A stretch of 64,000 nucleotides of DNA, taken from contig NC_016523.1 of NCBI RefSeq assembly GCF_000236905.1, positions 310,001-374,000 of the forward strand, given 5' to 3'. Positions 40,527-49,928 of the stretch are shown here, one piece after another (position 1 is the stretch's first letter; every line of letters starts with the position of its first letter). The position numbers and the translations under genes are program-made. The notes beneath the pieces were generated by a model that saw only the letters and a program-made list of their open reading frames with translations, made no database searches and was not told the origin of the DNA. Origin of the DNA: Tetrapisispora phaffii CBS 4417 (lineage: Eukaryota > Ascomycota > Saccharomycetes > Saccharomycetales > Saccharomycetaceae).

Positions 40527-43500
40527 ATGTCGTACATACCAACCATACTCACTAAGACTCCTATTAGAGTCTCTGTGACCTCTGGGAGGTATCTGCTGTT
40601 TGGTACAAGATCATATACTCAATATGGCTATAACAGTATTACGACGAAACTTGTTTCTAAATCAAACCCCATCAGTTGCAGCTCAAGAAAAGAGAAGTCT
40701 CATGTAAATAATAACTATATTCCATTTGTAAATAATTTAACACTCATGAACAATAAAAGATTGCTCTTCACCTCCACAAGACATTCATGTGGTAAATGTG
40801 AAAATTTACTAAACCGTCAATCCAAGGGTTTAACGTATGTATTAACAATATATTAAAAATTATAAAGATTGATTCCCAATTACTCAATCCAGTTTGCTGA
40901 ACTACTGTGAACATCATTGTCATATAGCTCAAACATCAAAACAATAAGAGTCACTGATCAAAACCCTCTTTTGGTTCTGGCATTGATCTATGTTAAGTTC
41001 CATATCCAGGTCTACACAGGGATTATAAACTCACTAAACTACTCACAAATATCAAGAACTATAAAACACCTGCATTGACATTACAAGAATTATCTCTACT
41101 TCTTTTATTATTCAAAATAGCAACAGTTTATTCAATTAGATGTGAACCTTCTGTTTTGTACTTGCATCTGTTTTTTGAAAGGTTCACGGTTCCTTCTTTT
41201 AATGTAAAAGAAAAATTTAAGACAACAACTTTAGAAACTATAAAAGATAAGTTATCTTTAACCAATTATTTAGAAACTTTGTTGTAGGTGAAGTGTATTT
41301 GAGGAGTATTGAATCAGTTGATATCTTATCTGTATTTAATTGCAATTGTATACAGTTGAACCAAGTAAAAACTGTGGAGTGGTCCATTCGGATATAATTC
41401 TTTTTATTGACTAATATACTAACTTCCATTATTTGTGATTAATTTCAATCGAGTTACTATGTCTAACAGTGAACAAAGAGAGATTTTACCTACTAATTTG
41501 ACACCATTACATTATGATGTCGAATTGGAACCAAATTTTGATTCCTTTAAATACAATGGTAAGACTTCCATTGATTTAAAAGTCAATTCGGCTGATAACA
41601 TTATTAAATTAAACGTCTATGAGATTAACGTATCTAAGATTAGCTTACAATTAAATGATTCTACCCTTATTGACGTTGAGACCTTTGATAATGATAATGA
41701 AGCCCAAATTTTGACAATCAATTTGGCAAACGAATCTGTTTTAAAAGATTTTATTGGAAAGACAATAAGATTAAATATCGAATTTGTTGGTGAATTGAAC
41801 GAAAACATGGCTGGTTTCTACAGAGCAAAGTATGAAGATAAGATTACTGGGGAAACAAAATACATGGCTACAACTCAAATGGAACCAACAGATGCTAGGA
41901 GAGCCTTCCCATGCTTTGATGAACCAAATTTAAAATCCACATTTAGCATCACTTTGATTTCTTCTCCAAATTACACCCATTTGTCCAATATGGATGTTAA
42001 AAGCGAAGTAATTGACAAGGAAACTGGTAAGAAAATTACTTTGTTCAATGTCACTCCAAAAATGTCAACTTACTTAGTTGCCTTTATTGTTGCAGAATTG
42101 AAGTATGTCGAAAACAGGGACTTTAGAATCCCTGTCAGAGTTTACGCAACTCCAGGTAACGAGAAGGATGGTCAATATGCTGCAGATTTAACTGCAAAGA
42201 CGTTGTCATTCTTTGAAAAGACCTTTAACATTCAGTATCCATTACCAAAGATTGACAATGTCGCTGTCCATGAATTTTCAGCCGGTGCAATGGAAAATTG
42301 GGGTTTAGTTACTTACAGAGTAGTTGATGTCTTGATAGATGAAAAAAATGCTACTTTAGATAGAGTACAAAGAGTCGCAGAAGTTGTTCAACATGAATTA
42401 GCTCATCAATGGTTTGGTAACTTGGTTACTATGGACTGGTGGGAAGGTTTATGGTTAAATGAAGGGTTTGCTACATGGATGTCTTGGTACTCTTGTAATG
42501 AATTTCAGCCATCATGGAATGTCTGGGAACAATATGTCACAGATACTTTACAACATGCTTTGAGTTTAGATTCTTTAAGATCATCCCATCCAATTGAAGT
42601 TCCTGTTAAGAGAGCTGATGAAATTAATCAAATTTTTGATGCCATTTCGTATTCTAAGGGTGCCTCTTTATTAAGAATGATCTCAAAATGGTTAGGTGAA
42701 GATGTATTTATTAAAGGTGTTTCCAATTATCTAAATGAATTCAAATACAGTAATGCTAAGACTGAAGATTTATGGAAAGCTTTGTCTGCAGCTTCAGGGA
42801 AAGATGTTTCAAAAGTCATGAATATCTGGACCAAAAAAGTTGGTTTTCCAATCATTATAGTGGAAGAAGATCCAGCTGATCCAAGAAAAATTACTTTGAC
42901 TCAAAACCGTTATTTGAGCACTGGTGACGTTAAACCAGAAGAAGATGAGACCTTGTACCCTGTTTTCTTAGCATTGAGAACCAAGGAAGGTGTCGATCAC
43001 TCTGTTGTATTCAATGAGAAGACAACTACAATCAACTTGAAAGATGACAGTGACTTTTTTAAAATCAATGGTGGTCAAGCAGGCATCTACATTACTAAGT
43101 ATTCTGATGAGAGATATGCTAAACTATCAAAGCAAAGAGACCTATTGTCAGTGGAAGATCGTACCGGTTTAGTCGCCGATGTAAAGGGTTTAGCCTCATC
43201 TGGTTATACCTCCACTACCAATTTCTTGAAATTAGTTTCTGACTGGAAAAACGAAGAATCATTTGTTGTCTGGGAACAAATAATCAACAGTTTGTCTGGC
43301 CTTAAATCTACATGGATTTTTGAATCTGAAGATGTCAAAGAAGCATTAGATGAATTCACTAGACAATTGATATCAGAAAAGATCCATAAGCTAGGTTGGA
43401 CTTTTACTGAGAATAAGGGTGAAACTTCTTCTTTTGCAGAACAACGTCTAAAAGTCACTTTATTCAGCAGTGCAGCTGCTGCTAGAGACCCAGTGGTTGA

Positions 43501-44089
43501 GAGAGCAGCTATGGAGATGTTTGAAAAATACACATCTGGTGACAAAAACGCTATTCATCCACTAATCAAACCAGTTGTCTTTGCCACGGCTGGTAGAATC
43601 GGTGGTATTGAGAACTATGAAAAAATATTTAACATCTACAAGAACCCAGAGACTTCAGATGAAAAATTAGCTGCATTGAGAACTTTAGGCAGATTCAATG
43701 ATCCGCAATTAATTCAAAGAACATTAGGCTACTTATTAGATGGAACTGTTTTAAACCAAGATATCTACATTCCAATGGGCGGATTAAGAGGTCACAAGGA
43801 AGGTATAATTGCACTATGGAAATGGATGCAAGAAAATTGGGATGAGTTAGTTAAAAGATTACCACCAGGTTTATCCATGCTAGGCTCTGTTCTAGTAGTT
43901 GGTACTTCTGGCTTTACCTCTTTAGAATCCGTGAAAGATATTGAAACATTCTTCAAGGGCAAGTCTACTAAAGGTTTCGATCAAAATTTGGCTCAATCTT
44001 TGGACACCATTACATCTAAGGCGCAATGGATTACTAGAGATGCCGATTTAGTCAAGAGTTACCTAAAAGATAATGGCTTTTATAAATAA
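40527..44089 (+). CDS. APE2: Leucyl/arginyl aminopeptidase Ape2 (M1), spliced gene
   Basis: Join 40527..40834 and 41470..44089, giving 975 residues (952 in S. cerevisiae Ape2). Exon 1 encodes a basic, Ser/Thr-rich leader resembling a mitochondrial targeting sequence (MSYIPTILTKTPIRVSVTSGR) and a segment MNNKRLLFTSTRHSCGKCENLL that parallels the N-terminus of S. cerevisiae Ape2. Exon 2 carries the M1 peptidase: GAMENWG exopeptidase motif, HELAHQW and NEGFATW zinc site, and an ERAP1-like C-terminal domain ending LVKSYLKDNGFYK. Splicing uses GTATGT, TACTAAC and CAG with matching phase. Translation could also begin at ATG 41459, inside the intron, giving an 876-residue form like the paralogue Aap1. 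The catalytic assignment is firm; use of both forms is inference. Confidence 0.9.
40835..41469 (+). other. APE2 spliceosomal intron, 635 nt
   Basis: The 5' splice site GTATGT is at 40835-40840, the branch site TACTAAC at 41417-41423 and the acceptor CAG ends at 41469. Exon 1 ends in phase 2 (AC) and exon 2 starts with T, making ACT and restoring the peptidase frame. The earlier GAG at 41451-41453 would give an immediate stop (ACT TAC TAT GTC TAA). S. cerevisiae APE2 also has an intron near its 5' end. A 70-codon ORF at 41075-41287 lies wholly inside the intron and is not called. Confidence 0.88.
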
Positions 44090-44214
44090 TTTTGATATAT
44101 GTATTTATCGATAATGACACATCGATTACATAAATTAAAGTATGCTATAAATTAGAATTACTAAATACATCAAATTTGAACATAATTTTCTGACTATTAA
44201 TAATGCTAGGGATC

Positions 44215-44703
44215 TCATGATGTCGTGTTTTTTCTGTTAAACGGTTTCCAAAATCCTTTTAATCTTATCTTTTGTATATAAGACAACGAATTTCTTATAA
44301 AATATAGCCTCCGGGTTGTAGTAATTGCCTTAGTCATCGTTCTTGGCAGATCTTTCATTATTTCACCATGAGAATCTAATATATAGGTTCTCATTTGCTG
44401 AACGTAGGTGTCATCTATTTTAGAAATGTAATATACTTCATCGTTTGTTGTGAAATTTAAATTGGGATACAGAATAGTATTATCAATACAAATTGGAGAT
44501 ACACCTTTCATACTATCAGAGTATGGGGAACTATTTCGAGGCAACGCTGCCTTTACTTTCCTTCTTCGTAATGCAATGACCATAAATACCAATCCAACTA
44601 TTATTAAATTTATGAGTGAGTACAAACCAATATTTAGCAAACTAGCGAGTAACAAGCTGTTGCTCTTATTATCTTTAGGCTGAAACGTGTCATCATTTTC
44701 CAT
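44215..44703 (-). CDS. Small single-pass membrane protein, unrecognised; possible remnant gene
   Basis: With the first in-frame ATG the protein has 162 residues. It has a short acidic head, a hydrophobic segment at about 17-43 (LLLASLLNIGLYSLINLIIVGLV) followed by RRRK, and a basic tail of about 115 residues (YILDSHGEIMKDLPRTMTK near its middle). I recognise no family. The frame continues upstream for 44 codons without an ATG to a stop at 44833-44835, and that stretch reads like protein (VCNEEGNIITCAIYSLVKR, then FGCLLGFYGIEEFDVLHE). The ORF may therefore be the C-terminal remnant of a larger gene. Place and orientation between APE2 and DOG match YHR045W (an ER membrane protein of about 560 residues), but I cannot confirm homology. 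Confidence 0.45.
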   Translation of the reverse strand: MENDDTFQPKDNKSNSLLLASLLNIGLYSLINLIIVGLVFMVIALRRRKVKAALPRNSSPYSDSMKGVSPICIDNTILYPNLNFTTNDEVYYISKIDDTYVQQMRTYILDSHGEIMKDLPRTMTKAITTTRRLYFIRNSLSYIQKIRLKGFWKPFNRKNTTS

Positions 44704-45498
44704 TTCATGTAAGACATCAAATTCTTCTATACCATAAAACCCCAATAAACAACCAAATTCCCTGTCATTAGATCTTTTTACTAATGAATATATAGCGCAT
44801 GTTATTATATTACCTTCTTCATTACAAACCAGTCACTATATCAGTTTTTTTCCATTAATATTGTGCTTTTATTAATTTGTGTCACTTCAGCAATGTGATG
44901 ACATTAAATTGTTATTGCAATATAACTGTTATATTTGGAATAAAAAAGTAAAAGTAAACGATTCTGGTAAACTCAGTTTAATCTTTTGTTAAACAAGCTG
45001 TTGTCAGTTAGATGGTTTGTAACTTCAAGTGTACTAATCACAATAAATATCAGTATTTCACATACCGAGACCATCTACTCGCAGCCTCACAAACATACAT
45101 GCTCCTTTCGATAATATTGTCAAAGTTAGGAAAGCAATTACAACACTCCAACAGTTGAACGATAGTTACTTAAGTATGATTATGATAACAGGTATATGTT
45201 TAAAACATCTCTTCTATATATATATTATTCTAAATTTAATATAAGAGTCTTTAACTTTCACTTCGTCAAACAAACCTTCCCCATATTTGATTTGTCATTT
45301 AAGAGAGATTTTCAGGAGTGTGTGTAAAGTACTTTTATAACAATAATAGTCATATATAATGACTATTAGTCTCTAAATGTATGGTATATTTAACTAATTG
45401 AAGGATTAAATGGATATGTTGAATTTTTTTTTCGTTTGCAGTCGGATAGGTTAGTACATTACGAACTGAGATCAAAGAGATCTAGACATTAATAAAAG
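44704..45498. other. Spacer between orphan membrane ORF and DOG gene
   Basis: About 795 bases. The part nearest the orphan ORF (44704-44832) is open and protein-like on the minus strand; the rest is AT-rich with frequent stops and nothing recognised. Confidence 0.5.
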
Positions 45499-46236
45499 AT
45501 GGTTGAGTTTACAGTAGACGTCTGTTTGTTTGATTTGGATGGTACAATTGTGAATTCCATTGAGGCTGTCGAATTAGCATGGATTAAATTGTGTAAGGCC
45601 TACAACGTTGATCATATAGAAGTACTGAAGTTTTCTCATGGTGTCAGATCAATAGATGTGTTGGTGAAGTTTTTCCCTGATATCGATAATACTGATAATG
45701 CTGGGGTAAAGTTATTGGAATCATCTATAGCAACTGAATTTGCTAACTTGGTTAAACTAATCCCAGGTTCAAAAGATCTCTTACTATCATTGGATGTTAA
45801 TACAGATGGTTTAGCATATGGTGAACGTAAGTGGGCAATTGTTACCTCTGGTTCTCCATACTCTGTCTTTTCCTGGTTTGACAATATTCTTAAAGATGTT
45901 AAGAAACCAGATATTTTTATTACTGGGTTTGACGTAAAGGCTGGCAAGCCTGATCCGGAAGGTTATGCTTCAGCAAAGGAACAATTGTGTAAGCTATGGA
46001 AGTTCGATTCACAAAAAGCAAGAGCAGTTGTATTTGAAGATGCACCAGCAGGTGTTATTGCCGGTAAAGCCATGGGTGCAACTGTTGTTGGTATTACTTC
46101 TTCTCATTCCAAGGAGGTATTATTTGAAGCAGGTGCTGATTATGTGGTTTACGATCTTACTCAAGTGAGTGTTGTTAAGAATACTCGTGACGATGGGATA
46201 ACAATAAAAGTTGTTGATCCTATTTCAAAATACTAA
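45499..46236 (+). CDS. DOG1: 2-deoxyglucose-6-phosphate phosphatase (HAD family), Dog1/Dog2
   Basis: Dog1/Dog2 are cytosolic HAD phosphatases that dephosphorylate 2-deoxyglucose-6-phosphate and other sugar phosphates. The product is 245 residues (246 for the S. cerevisiae pair). HAD motifs are clear: motif I LFDLDGTIVNS near 11, motif II IVTSGSP near 115, the lysine motif KAGKPDPEGY near 148, and motif IV FEDAPAG near 180. ADYVVYDLTQVSVVKN near the C-terminus is specific to Dog proteins rather than glycerol-3-phosphatases Gpp1/2. S. cerevisiae has a tandem pair (YHR043C, YHR044C); only one copy is here, so the choice between DOG1 and DOG2 is arbitrary. Confidence 0.93.
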   Translation: MVEFTVDVCLFDLDGTIVNSIEAVELAWIKLCKAYNVDHIEVLKFSHGVRSIDVLVKFFPDIDNTDNAGVKLLESSIATEFANLVKLIPGSKDLLLSLDVNTDGLAYGERKWAIVTSGSPYSVFSWFDNILKDVKKPDIFITGFDVKAGKPDPEGYASAKEQLCKLWKFDSQKARAVVFEDAPAGVIAGKAMGATVVGITSSHSKEVLFEAGADYVVYDLTQVSVVKNTRDDGITIKVVDPISKY

Positions 46237-46398
46237 TGATGAAATGTCTATGATATGACATTTATGTCGTTCATTAACGTAAATAAATATAATAATGTCT
46301 TAAAATATAGATTATTTAAAAGAACACTTTAATATATTCATGATGTATTTACAAATTTATAATCCAGTTTAAGAAGCTTAGCTAACTTCTGCTGATTC

Positions 46399-47559
46399 TT
46401 AAATAGTCTTTTCTTCTTTTGAATTTTGGAAACTGACCCAATAGTGATGAAGTTCAAAACAAACCTCAACTGTAATTAAATATATGATAATCCACTCTAA
46501 GAATGTTCCTTTCTTTTCATTTAAAACTGACAAAAGCATTCTCGAATGATCTGTGCAATAGTCTAGTTTACTATTAAGAATATTAATACGTGGTGCAATA
46601 TCCAGAAAATGAGAGACATTTTTATATATTTTCTCCAATCTAGGTTCACTCCAGTACAAATCTGGAGTTTCGATTATATTAGAATATAAGTTCAATCGCC
46701 CACGAATTAGAAATAATTTCCCAATAGATGTCAAAAAGTGCTTTTCCTTCAAGTTAATTTGTATGCCTCTTGAGAATTTTTCTGTTATTATTCTAGATTT
46801 TTGAGTATGTTCTTCCAAAGCTGCTTCAAGAACGGCTAACGATGTACTTCTTGCTATACCACTTGAGAATGCAGCTTTATCTAATAACCCTAATTCAGGA
46901 TCAATTGAATTAACAATTAGCAAATCATCCATGATGTAACTACCGTTATGTAAATGACTTTCCATATTTTTACTTAAGGCTTTTGAGTTCTCAATTTCAA
47001 TGAAATCAATATCTTCTGTCTCATATTTGGATTCATCTAAAGGATTAATACGAGCCTCACTCAATATTGGTATAAAATTATCCAATAACTCTTTCTCGTT
47101 CAAACCCCAACTTATGACAGAACCGTTATCAGCAAGAACCATAATGTCGGTTTTTTCTCCTTCATGAATATATTTGAATGTGATAATCTCATCAGGGATC
47201 AATGTAACAGGAATTATCCCACGGTCTCTCAATAATGCTATACCTTTCTCTAAGTTATACTTCTCAGCCGTGGTTATGACTGAACAAGTTTTAACTTTAT
47301 ATGTCGACAACACATTAGCCGTTTCTTGGTCATCATGACTCCCAGATTTTTTACCAACATTTCTTCGCAAATGTTTGGATGGGTTCACTTTTATACTTTT
47401 TGGATATCTTTTAGTATTATTGCTAGTAGTTTTAATATTGGTATTACTGTTAAGGAAGATGCTTTTACTATTAACACGTCTGATGTTTTGTAAATGGAAC
47501 GAATTTAAAGACTGAAATCTTAAAATCCTCCAAGGAGTCATGGCATGTCTTAAACTCAT
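46399..47559 (-). CDS. MRX10: Mitochondrial RMND1/DUF155-family protein, probable Mrx10
   Basis: Mrx10 (YDR282C) is a mitochondrial inner-membrane protein found with the mitochondrial translation organisation; its mammalian relative RMND1 is needed for mitochondrial translation. The product is 386 residues. It has a basic, Arg-rich N-terminus (MSLRHAMTPWRILRF) that fits a presequence, the DUF155 domain at about 90-345 (CSVITTAEKYNLEKGIALLRDRG, DNGSVISWGLNEKELLD, LLDKAAFSSGIARSTSLAVLEAALE, SEPRLEKIYKNVSHFLDIAPRINILNSKLDY), and a C-terminal transmembrane segment (FLEWIIIYLITVEVCFEL). The presequence favours MRX10 over cytosolic RMD1 and RMD8. In S. cerevisiae the gene is next to GCN2; here it sits between DOG and INM2. 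Confidence 0.8.
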   Translation of the reverse strand: MSLRHAMTPWRILRFQSLNSFHLQNIRRVNSKSIFLNSNTNIKTTSNNTKRYPKSIKVNPSKHLRRNVGKKSGSHDDQETANVLSTYKVKTCSVITTAEKYNLEKGIALLRDRGIIPVTLIPDEIITFKYIHEGEKTDIMVLADNGSVISWGLNEKELLDNFIPILSEARINPLDESKYETEDIDFIEIENSKALSKNMESHLHNGSYIMDDLLIVNSIDPELGLLDKAAFSSGIARSTSLAVLEAALEEHTQKSRIITEKFSRGIQINLKEKHFLTSIGKLFLIRGRLNLYSNIIETPDLYWSEPRLEKIYKNVSHFLDIAPRINILNSKLDYCTDHSRMLLSVLNEKKGTFLEWIIIYLITVEVCFELHHYWVSFQNSKEEKTI

Positions 47560-47987
47560 TGATTAATTGTAGTCTACCAACTTGCACTATTATTGTCTAT
47601 TGATTTCCTAAATAATTCCTTATTCGAGTACTCAAAGGAGGGATGTGTGGATATATAAAGCCAATACAACATTATTTTTATATTGATGGCTCTTAGTTTC
47701 CTTTTGAAAATTAGTTTTGATGACATTTTTGATCTTGATACGCTACATCGCTCATACTTTAAAAGAGGACATTGCAAGTGATAACCTATTCTTTTCGAAT
47801 TATATAGCTACTGGTAAGGTAATCAATTGGAATTGTATCAACGTTTACGATTATATATATATCTGTATGTATATTTAAATCTGTTCATTTATGTATTTAC
47901 TTTGCTTTTGAACAATCACTCCATGAATATGGATGAGGAACTGAATATAAAGAGAAATACGAAACCTCTGTCAACTGAATAGTTTCA
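47560..47987. other. Intergenic INM2-MRX10
   Basis: About 430 AT-rich bases between the INM2 stop and the MRX10 start. A minus-strand 67-codon ORF here has no support. Nothing else is recognised. Confidence 0.55.
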
Positions 47988-48872
47988 CTAGTGACTGTAC
48001 TCATAAACCAAATCACCTTCGAGGTAGCTCCAAAACTTCTCAACATATTTTTTCTGCTCAGCCTCAGTAGTACCGCCCCTAACAGCTAAGTAAACCCTTT
48101 CGTTCAAATGAATATCCCAGACGCCCTTGTTGCCACCCACTAGTATGCCACCAGCCTCTTCAAGAATACATTTTGATGCGCACACATCCCAACACCAAGG
48201 ACCACCTTCCCAGTAACAGTCAAGATAGCCGGCAGCGGCGTAGCATATGTTCATAGCAGCACTACCTAAACTTCTCACACCATGGACATGGGCTCCATTT
48301 TCACTTAACATCGCTTTGCATAACTTTGACTTAATTAAGAAATTACCAGTGTCTCCACGCTCATAGCCACTTTCTAATGCCACTAAACTGCTTGTAAAAT
48401 CCAAAGGTCTCTTTTTAACATCTAGACGTTCCCCATTTAAATAAGATCCATTTCCTTTAGATCCATGGAACATTTGGTCTATGTGAGGATTGTAAACCAC
48501 TCCTAATACAGAATCGCCATTTTCAGAAAGACCAATGGAAGTACAACTAAATGGGAAGGCATGAACAAAGTTAGTGGTTCCATCAATGGGGTCGACAATA
48601 AAAGTTGGTTCAGGACCTATTTTTGTCTCTCCCTTGATATATGTTTCTTCACCAATAAAACTAAAATTTGGATAATTCTCTGAAATGAATTCCTTAATCT
48701 TTTTTTCAACACTCTTATCAACTTCAGTGACAATGTCAGTTGAGTTAGTCTTATCTGAGTATTCTCCAAACGTAGTTCCTGTTCTTTTCTTAATTATTGG
48801 TCCAATTTCATTGTTTAACAGATCAATGATTTTATTTTCAATATCTTTCAATTCATTACTAGATAACACCAT
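47988..48872 (-). CDS. INM2: Inositol monophosphatase
   Basis: Inositol monophosphatases hydrolyse inositol phosphates to free inositol with Mg2+ and are inhibited by lithium. The product is 294 residues (about 292-295 in S. cerevisiae). Family motifs are FIGEETY (metal-ligand Glu), DPIDGTTNFVHAFPFSCTSIGL (signature 1), and WCWDVCASKCILEEAGG (signature 2, WD-x5-E-GG type). I start at the ATG at 48870-48872 (MVLSSNELKDIENKI) because the three upstream codons begin with UUG. S. cerevisiae has INM1 (YHR046C) and INM2 (YDR287W). Divergent arrangement with the YDR286C homologue matches INM2, although the window also carries genes of the INM1 neighbourhood. Confidence 0.92.
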   Translation of the reverse strand: MVLSSNELKDIENKIIDLLNNEIGPIIKKRTGTTFGEYSDKTNSTDIVTEVDKSVEKKIKEFISENYPNFSFIGEETYIKGETKIGPEPTFIVDPIDGTTNFVHAFPFSCTSIGLSENGDSVLGVVYNPHIDQMFHGSKGNGSYLNGERLDVKKRPLDFTSSLVALESGYERGDTGNFLIKSKLCKAMLSENGAHVHGVRSLGSAAMNICYAAAGYLDCYWEGGPWCWDVCASKCILEEAGGILVGGNKGVWDIHLNERVYLAVRGGTTEAEQKKYVEKFWSYLEGDLVYEYSH

Positions 48873-49348
48873 CTTAAACAAATATGTATAATTTTAAAAC
48901 AACTCTGCTGAATGGTTCTTACCTCTTATGTTATTATCACTAACTGGAAGAGAGGATAAATGTGTCAATCACGAATATAACGAGATATTTATACCCTTTA
49001 AGTTGCCTTCAAATGACTACATCTTTAAATTTAAAGGTACAACATTTTTCACTTCGGTCGACCGTGATCCATATTTATTGAGAAATGGTTGTAAGACTAA
49101 CAGGAAAAATGAACTACTACATTATAAATGATTAGATACTCTCTTATTACTTAAAGTCATTGTTGTTATTTGAAGCATATGATTTAAGATAGTATCAATT
49201 GAACTTTCCATCCCCTCTCACTTCTATTGAAGCCTTTTTCTTTCCTTTAAAGTTGAAGAAATAAGTCCATCTAGTAGAGAAGTGTCGAATATATTTACAC
49301 TAAACGTCATCCATCCCCTGTATATTGTAATCTACAATTGATTTAATA
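48873..49348. other. Divergent spacer INM2-YDR286C homologue
   Basis: About 475 bases. A 67-codon plus-strand ORF (48928-49131) is open but has no recognised relatives and fills the space of a shared promoter, so it is not called. Confidence 0.5.
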
Positions 49349-49684
49349 ATGATCCAACGAGTATTTTCAAGATCTATTCACTATAGTAGACCAGCACAAA
49401 ATCTAAACAACGTACGTTTAACGTTGTTTTCTAAAGCCAATTGTGGTTTGTGCACGAAGGCCAAGACTGTTTTAAGTTCTGTTCTTGAGGAAGACAAATA
49501 TAAAGATAAGGTGCAGCTCAATTTAATTGATATTGATTCTCCAAATAATAAGGAATGGTGGGACAAATATTGTTTTGATATTCCTGTTCTGCATATAGAA
49601 AACAACAAATCAGGTGAGATATCGAAGATATTTCATAAGATGACAGAATCAGAGGTTAAAGATGGTATTCATGAAATGGAATAA
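49349..49684 (+). CDS. Glutaredoxin-like protein, YDR286C homologue
   Basis: A 111-residue protein (about 114 in S. cerevisiae YDR286C) of the DUF836 glutaredoxin-like family, function unknown. The N-terminus MIQRVFSRSIHYSRPAQN is basic and lacks acidic residues, so import into mitochondria is plausible. The thioredoxin fold begins VRLTLFSKANCGLCTKAKTVL with a CGLC active-site-type motif, then LNLIDIDSP and the cis-Pro segment FDIPVLHIE. It lies between INM2 and ZIP1 and converges on ZIP1, the same order as YDR287W-YDR286C-YDR285W. Confidence 0.85.
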   Translation: MIQRVFSRSIHYSRPAQNLNNVRLTLFSKANCGLCTKAKTVLSSVLEEDKYKDKVQLNLIDIDSPNNKEWWDKYCFDIPVLHIENNKSGEISKIFHKMTESEVKDGIHEME

Positions 49685-49928
49685 GAGTATCTCTATCTGA
49701 TTTCATTGCATATTCAATCATTTTGCTGATCATTTCACCCTTGGAATCATTACGTTTGGAGGTATAATTGAAACAAATGTGCTTTTCTGAAGGACAGAAA
49801 CTGCTGATCTTTATAATATATTAATATATTCTTTTACTATTTGCCACATATTTATATAAATTTATACATATTTTGCAAGATATAATATTTAGTTCAATTA
49901 CAATCACGATTTATTATTGAGAAACTGT

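Noticed and set aside
41075..41287. 70-codon ORF inside the APE2 intron
   Set aside because: Lies wholly between well-supported splice sites; no relatives.
41451..41453. GAG as the APE2 3' splice site, being the first AG after the branch point
   Set aside because: It would shift the frame and give a stop after four codons; CAG at 41467-41469 restores the peptidase frame.
48928..49131. 67-codon ORF between INM2 and the YDR286C homologue
   Set aside because: Fills a shared divergent promoter and shows no family resemblance.
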